Positions 13,923 through 17,448 of a stretch of DNA of 17,448 bases are shown here, one piece after another. The position numbers were made by a program, and so were the translations under genes. How positions within the stretch are numbered: position 1 is the stretch's first letter; every line of letters begins with the position of its first letter. Origin of the DNA: Spirochaetaceae bacterium (GTDB lineage: Bacteria > Spirochaetota > Spirochaetia > Treponematales > Breznakiellaceae); the NCBI GenBank assembly GCA_031258625.1, contig JAIRMO010000081.1, positions 1 to 17,448 on the forward strand, in the 5' to 3' direction. The notes beneath the pieces are model-generated. The model made no database searches. It was not told the origin of the DNA and saw nothing but the letters and a program-made list of their open reading frames with translations.

Positions 13923-14264
13923 TTACCGGGCGGCCCGGGCCGCGGCGTCTTCCACCGCTCCCAGGAAACCGGCGCTTGACTCGGTCGCCCCGGAAATCGC
14001 GTCAATATCGGTAGACCCCGTGGAGAGTACCGCCTCCAAAAGTTCCTCCAGAGCATACCCCCCCACCAGGGGATCTTCCCCGTGGTCCAGGATCTCGATT
14101 CCCCGGATATCCCCGCCGGGGCCTATCCGAACCCGGAGGCGTATGGGCCCCCGGTATCCTTCCCCGAACCCCTCGTAGAATTCCCCCGGATCGTCACGGG
14201 CGCCGGAAGACGCGCAGCCCGCCATTATTCCCAGGGACAAGACAAAAAGCAACAACCCTTTCAT
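13923..14264 (-). CDS. FMN-binding lipoprotein with flavinylation motif
   Basis: 113 residues. A short signal peptide ends in lipobox MAGC (Cys17), placing the protein on a membrane surface outside the cytoplasm. Residues about 30-112 are a minimal FMN-binding domain: EGFGEGYRGPIRLRVRIGPGGDIRGIEIL, then the motif DAISGAT (88-94). In this family the Thr of D-x-x-[ST]-G-A-[ST] (Thr94 here) is covalently linked to FMN by the ApbE flavin transferase. It is probably a small extracytoplasmic electron carrier, as in flavin-based electron-transfer systems. GGAGGA precedes the ATG. It lies 40 bases after the thioesterase gene on the same strand, so they are probably co-transcribed, though no functional link is evident. 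Neither ApbE nor a partner reductase is in the window. Confidence 0.85.
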   Translation of the reverse strand: MKGLLLFVLSLGIMAGCASSGARDDPGEFYEGFGEGYRGPIRLRVRIGPGGDIRGIEILDHGEDPLVGGYALEELLEAVLSTGSTDIDAISGATESSAGFLGAVEDAAARAAR

Positions 14265-14304
14265 AGTTCCTCCGAAGATATATGGGTTTGTCCCGCGGCC
14301 TGCT

Positions 14305-14709
14305 TTAGTTGTCCCGCTTTTTTTCCGCTTTTTCGATAAATTTTTCGTTGTTGACGATGAACCGCTGATGGGTTCCTTCCCCTATCTTTTCAAGGCCGTC
14401 CCCGGCTTCCACCCGGAATTCCAGGCGCCGTCCCTCAACTTCAACCAGTTCCGCGGAGGCCCGGACCAGCATACCCGGCGGGGTCGGCGCCAGGTGTTTT
14501 ACCGCGAGTTCCGTCCCCACCGTGGACCAGCCCTCGGGGAGGAGCTTATCCGCCGCGTCAACCGCGGCTCCTTCCATCAGGGCCGCCATGGCCGGGGTCG
14601 CGTATACCGGCAGCCCGCCGCTGCCGTAAAACCGGGCCACGTTGGCGTCCGTAACCCGTTCTTCTCTGACGCCCTTGATTCCGGGCTTTATTATGTCGCC
14701 GAATTCCAT
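14305..14709 (-). CDS. FlK-like hotdog-fold acyl-CoA thioesterase
   Basis: A 134-residue hotdog-fold protein. Thr38 and Glu46 (ATPAMAALME) and His72 (VKHLAP) have the same mutual spacing as the Thr42-Glu50-His76 triad of the fluoroacetyl-CoA thioesterase FlK, all shifted by four. The N-terminal KPGIKGVREERVTDANVARFYGSGGLPVYAT and the central TVGTELAVKHLAPTPPGMLV are typical of this wider family. Most relatives are not known to act on fluoroacetyl-CoA; a general short-chain acyl-CoA hydrolase or salvage role is more likely. It should be cytoplasmic. GAGGGAG lies just before the ATG. It is first in a two-gene unit with the FMN-binding lipoprotein. The R4b element lies 28 bases upstream and may carry or disrupt the promoter. 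Confidence 0.85.
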   Translation of the reverse strand: MEFGDIIKPGIKGVREERVTDANVARFYGSGGLPVYATPAMAALMEGAAVDAADKLLPEGWSTVGTELAVKHLAPTPPGMLVRASAELVEVEGRRLEFRVEAGDGLEKIGEGTHQRFIVNNEKFIEKAEKKRDN

Positions 14710-14737
14710 ACTTCTCCCTCAAGCCCCGTCTTTTTAG

Positions 14738-14877
14738 GCGGCAATTCAAAGTTTACAAAAGGCCCGTTCAATCTAAAAATGACCAGGGGCCCCTCCGGGG
14801 GGAACCGCTATTTGTCCGCCGCCCCCCTGAAAATTCTTTTAGGCGTCTTTTCTCTTTATGCCTATTTAAACTGAGAA
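14738..14877 (-). mobile_element. R4b, shortened relative of R4a in inverse orientation
   Basis: Read on the minus strand it matches R4a in order: TAAATAGGCATAAAGAGAAA, then AAGACGCCTAAAAGAA, a GGGGGGCGG block, ACAAATAGCGGTTCCCCCCG, then GTCATTTTTAGATTGAACG and TAAACTTTGAATTGC. About 390 bases of the R4a interior are missing, including the 13-bp tandem repeats and the second GGCGTCTTTTCTC arm. Ends are CAATTCAAAGTTTA (near 14740) and TTTAAACTGAGAATTACTG (near 14865-14882). No clear target duplication was found. It fills the gap between two divergent genes. Confidence 0.75.
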
Positions 14878-14927
14878 TTACTGCCGATCCACTGGATGTT
14901 TTGCGATTTTTCCGGCATAGTTATCCT

Positions 14928-15788
14928 ATGATGCTGAAGGGAATCTATACTCCCCCGCTTTTGAGTATAATGATTATGGTTTTCTTGTTCCATACCTCCT
15001 GTTATAAAGCGGAATCCCGGGGGGGGGGGAATTCCGGGCCGGGCATGGAAATCGCGGCGGATACGGAAGTGGTTTTGAACGATCAGATAGAATATATCCT
15101 GAATAAAGCGGAGATCCCCCCGGAAACGGCCCGGCGGGTCCTGGCGGCCGCTCTGGAAGGGCCTTCCTTTATTTTGGACCTTTTGACGGTCCTGGAGGGG
15201 GAGCCGTACCTCCGGGCGCTGGTGGACAAGGAACATCCCCTGCCGCCGGACTATGAGCCCGCGGACCTGGTGGAGTTAGCCGAAGGTTCCTACCGGGTAA
15301 GCCGGCCGGGCCTCCTCCTGCGGCGGGGGGCGGCGGAGGCCCTGGAGGAGATGGCCGCCGCGGCCCGGGCCGACGGGGTAACCCTGACCGCGTCTTCCGC
15401 CTACCGGTCCTACGCCTATCAGGAGGAGGTCTATAACCGGAATGTCCGGGAATTGGGGCGGGAGACCGCGGACCGGGAATCCGCCCGGCCCGGACGCAGC
15501 CAGCACCAGACCGGGCTGGCGGTGGACTTTGGTTCCATCGACGATTCCTTTGCGGAAACCCCCGGGGGCCGCTGGATCCTGGTGAACGCCGGCCGTTTCG
15601 GCTGGTCCCTCTCCTTCCCCAACGGGTACGAGGCCGTTACGGGCTACCGCTGGGAAAGCTGGCATTACCGTTATGTGGGCCGGGATCTCTGTTCTTTTAT
15701 TGACGCCTACTTTGACGGTATCCAACAGTACGCCCTGCGGTTTATCGCCGAGTGGGAACAGGGCAATTCAGCCTCAATTTCACCCTAA
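14928..15788 (+). CDS. VanY-type D-alanyl-D-alanine carboxypeptidase (M15B)
   Basis: A zinc peptidase that would remove the terminal D-Ala from peptidoglycan stem peptides. About 286 residues from the ATG at 14928. A hydrophobic signal segment (about 10-22) ends at HTSC, a possible but non-standard lipobox with Cys25. The catalytic domain is about 125-265: SAYRSYAYQEEVYN (157-170), zinc-ligand segment SQHQTGLAVD (191-200, with His193 and Asp200), and WESWHYRYVG (242-251, catalytic Glu243 and third ligand His246). A linker with helical character precedes it. Alternative starts are ATG at 14931 or TTG at 14901; none has a clear ribosome site, and ATG 14928 gives the most usual signal peptide. 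Its stop overlaps that of the convergent MATE gene by three to four bases. In this context it is cell-wall trimming rather than vancomycin resistance. Confidence 0.87.
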   Translation: MMLKGIYTPPLLSIMIMVFLFHTSCYKAESRGGGNSGPGMEIAADTEVVLNDQIEYILNKAEIPPETARRVLAAALEGPSFILDLLTVLEGEPYLRALVDKEHPLPPDYEPADLVELAEGSYRVSRPGLLLRRGAAEALEEMAAAARADGVTLTASSAYRSYAYQEEVYNRNVRELGRETADRESARPGRSQHQTGLAVDFGSIDDSFAETPGGRWILVNAGRFGWSLSFPNGYEAVTGYRWESWHYRYVGRDLCSFIDAYFDGIQQYALRFIAEWEQGNSASISP

Positions 15789-17224
15789 ATTGTCCGATCC
15801 GGGGTATGTCCGGCGTCCCGGGAGCCGGCCCGCAGTTTTTTTAACTCAAAGAAGATCATCACTGCGGTGAGGATCACGGAAAAGCCGTCCGCCACCGGCG
15901 CGGCGGAGATCACCCCGTAAAGTCCCCACAATCTGCCGAAGATGAGCATACAGGGGATAAGGACAATGCACTGCCGGAGCATGGAGAGGAGGATGGATAT
16001 CTTCGGGCGGCCGGTAACCACAAAAACATTGGCGGATACGATCTGAAAGCCGACGAGGGGGAGGAAGGTCATCACCACCCGCATGGCCCAGGGGGTAAGG
16101 GTCAACAGGGCGGGGCTCCCCTGGGGGGCGAAAAGGCTGACCAGGACGTGGGGAAAGCCCCGGACCAGGATGAAACCCAGGGTACAGATGACCGTGGCCG
16201 CGGAAATGGCCCGCACATAGGCCCGGAGGACCCGGTCGAATTTTTTCGCGCCGTAGTTGTACCCCAAAATAGGCTGGGCCCCCTGGTTAATGCCGAATAC
16301 GGGCATGAGGATCATCATGGAGACGGAGCCCACGATATTCATCCCGGAAAGAGCGATGTCCCCCCCGTTATCCACCCCCAGGGCGGCGGCTCCGTAGATA
16401 CCCATACTGTAATTATAGCAGAGTTGTACGGCGGACATGACAAACTGTAATAAAAACTGGGCGGATCCAAAGGTCATGATCGCCAGGACTGTACTCCCGG
16501 AGGGTTTAAAAGATGAAAACCGGAGCCTGATCACCGCCCGTTTCCCGAGGTTAAAGGACAGAATCCACAGGGCGGCGGCAAACTGGGAGATAATCGTGGC
16601 CCAGGCCGCCCCTTCAACCCCCCAATGGAAGATAAAAATGAAGAGAGGGTCCAGGATCATGTTGAGGCCCGCCCCGATGATCATGCTGATCATGGTGATG
16701 GTGGGAAACCCCTGAGCCCGGGTGCAATGGGAAAAACCAAACCCCACCAACATAAAGATCTGACCGTAGAGAATGATCCGGTAGTACCGGCGAGCATATT
16801 CCAGGGCGCCGCTCCCCTCCTGGGACCCCAGCAGGGACAAGAGCGGTTCAAGGAAAATAAGCCCCCCCGCCATAAGGACCGCCCCGGAAACCGCTAAAAG
16901 CCAGAAACAGTGGTTCAGGGCGTTTTCCGCCTCCGCCCGCCGGCCTTGACCCAGGCGCATGGAGATCATATTCGCCGCGCCCACGCCGAAAAGCATGGCA
17001 AAGGACATGGCTATGGTCATCAGGGGCAGGACGAGGGACAAACCGCCGAGGGCGACTTCGTTTACCCCCCGGCCGACAAAGATCCGGTCCACCACATTGT
17101 ACAGGGCATTAACCAGCATCCCGGTAATCGCCGGGATGGAAAAACGCACCAACAGCTTTCCAACGGATTCCGTGCCCAACCGATCCGCGGCGTCTGTCTG
17201 CGTCTGGGATGACTCACTGGGCAT
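15785..17224 (-). CDS. MATE-family multidrug/sodium antiporter, MepA-like
   Basis: A 479-residue inner-membrane exporter with about 12 membrane segments in two similar halves, normal for the family. Typical segments are PAITGMLVNALYNVVDRIFVGR near the N-terminus, MRLGQGRRAEAENAL after the second helix, NMILDPLFIFIFHWGVEGAAWAT, and the second-half counterpart GINQGAQPILGYNYGAKKFDRV. These proteins expel drugs, cationic compounds or metabolites using Na+ or H+ gradients; the substrate cannot be read from sequence. The ATG at 17224 is chosen over a TTG at 17245, because CGGAG lies six bases before the ATG and the TTG falls in an R1-like palindrome. A strong promoter is at 17283-17311, and the R1-like hairpin falls in the leader. 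The C-terminus converges on and overlaps the VanY gene end. Confidence 0.93.
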   Translation of the reverse strand: MPSESSQTQTDAADRLGTESVGKLLVRFSIPAITGMLVNALYNVVDRIFVGRGVNEVALGGLSLVLPLMTIAMSFAMLFGVGAANMISMRLGQGRRAEAENALNHCFWLLAVSGAVLMAGGLIFLEPLLSLLGSQEGSGALEYARRYYRIILYGQIFMLVGFGFSHCTRAQGFPTITMISMIIGAGLNMILDPLFIFIFHWGVEGAAWATIISQFAAALWILSFNLGKRAVIRLRFSSFKPSGSTVLAIMTFGSAQFLLQFVMSAVQLCYNYSMGIYGAAALGVDNGGDIALSGMNIVGSVSMMILMPVFGINQGAQPILGYNYGAKKFDRVLRAYVRAISAATVICTLGFILVRGFPHVLVSLFAPQGSPALLTLTPWAMRVVMTFLPLVGFQIVSANVFVVTGRPKISILLSMLRQCIVLIPCMLIFGRLWGLYGVISAAPVADGFSVILTAVMIFFELKKLRAGSRDAGHTPDRTI

Positions 17225-17246
17225 CAAAGACTCCGTTTGTTTCAAG

Positions 17247-17272
17247 GGGCTGCTTCAAAACTTTAAGTTTTG
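17247..17272 (-). repeat. R1-like palindrome in the MATE gene leader
   Basis: GGGCTGCTTCAAAACTT-T-AAGTTTTG: the left arm matches R1 (GGCTGTTCCAAAACTT) and the right arm is truncated. The stem CAAAACTT / AAGTTTTG forms an eight-pair hairpin between the promoter and the ribosome-binding site of the MATE gene. Confidence 0.6.
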
Positions 17273-17282
17273 GGGAAATTTT

Positions 17283-17311
17283 ATTATAAATATATTTAAC
17301 GGCTCCGTCAA
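17283..17311 (-). promoter_or_regulatory. Promoter of the MATE transporter gene
   Basis: On the minus strand TTGACG (17311-17306), exactly 17 bases, then TATAAT (17288-17283): 11 of 12 positions match the housekeeping sigma consensus. Predicted start near 17276 gives a leader of about 50 bases containing the R1-like hairpin. Confidence 0.75.
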
Positions 17312-17402
17312 GCCCGCGCAATGCCTCATCCAGGGCAACCGCATTATAAAACCCCTCAAGAAAAAGGGAAAAAAGCCGAGAGGGAAGGGATGGAGGGGAA
17401 AA

Positions 17403-17448
17403 ATGGACATACGGACCGAACTTGCTCTGATCCCGGACCCCCGGATCG
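17403..17448 (+). CDS. Start of an unidentified gene, cut by window edge
   Basis: The ATG at 17403 follows a strong ribosome site (GGAGGGG, four to five bases upstream) and opens MDIRTELALIPDPRI before the window ends. Fifteen residues do not allow identification. An IPDPR-type motif occurs near the N-terminus of some DDE transposases, but this is too weak for a call. Confidence 0.5.
   Translation, partial: MDIRTELALIPDPRI

Noticed and set aside
14928..15788. Vancomycin-resistance gene
   Set aside because: Only a VanY-type fold is present, with no vanHAX or regulator; such peptidases commonly serve ordinary wall turnover.
17245..17245. TTG start of the MATE gene
   Set aside because: It lies in the R1-like palindrome without a ribosome site; ATG at 17224 has CGGAG six bases upstream.
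17403..17448. Transposase at the right edge
   Set aside because: Only 15 residues are visible; the IPDPR motif alone is not enough evidence.

Overview
The window looks like a chromosomal segment of a moderately GC-rich spirochaete, most likely a Treponema of the termite-gut or environmental lineage. This is inferred, not proven. The grounds are a HEAT-like secreted protein and lipoproteins of treponemal style, a short serCA operon, cyclic-nucleotide-binding/GGDEF proteins, an intracellular-type family 5 glycosidase, and a remnant of a REP-associated transposase type that I recall as expanded in such genomes. No rRNA, tRNA, CRISPR array or phage module was seen.

Layout. 1-4842: two nearly identical copies of a ~240 bp miniature element (here R3) lie in opposite orientation around trpS, a secreted HEAT-like protein and a GH5 glycosidase; the left copy is cut by the window edge. 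4843-5514: hairpin-rich DNA, then a broken REP-associated-transposase-like gene. 5661-6464: membrane-anchored lytic transglycosylase (minus strand). 6711-9005: serC-serA operon (minus strand) making L-serine from 3-phosphoglycerate. 9006-10093: no genes; a 534 bp element (R4a) and a repeat (R2b). 10094-12105: translationally coupled pair of cyclic-nucleotide-binding/GGDEF proteins, the first degenerate and the second with catalytic and inhibitory motifs. 12106-12363: repeat R2a and a terminator. 12364-13143: lipoprotein with a 17-residue repeat. 13144-13922: ~780 bp of non-coding DNA packed with hairpins. 13923-14709: flavinylated FMN-binding lipoprotein and FlK-like hotdog thioesterase (minus strand). 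14738-14877: R4b, a deleted relative of R4a. 14928-15788: VanY-type carboxypeptidase, converging on and overlapping a MATE exporter (15785-17224, minus strand). 17403-end: the start of another gene.

The genes are mostly separate housekeeping, envelope and signalling functions rather than one pathway. Peptidoglycan work (transglycosylase, VanY) and envelope lipoproteins recur. The most unusual content is between the genes: at least four distinct families of short palindromic or miniature elements (R1 to R4, 11 copies or fragments) occupy nearly every gene border, and several probably act as terminators or mRNA leader structures. Next to them sits a transposase-like gene whose fold is recognisable but whose HUH histidines are replaced. 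That combination is the best candidate for something under-described here.
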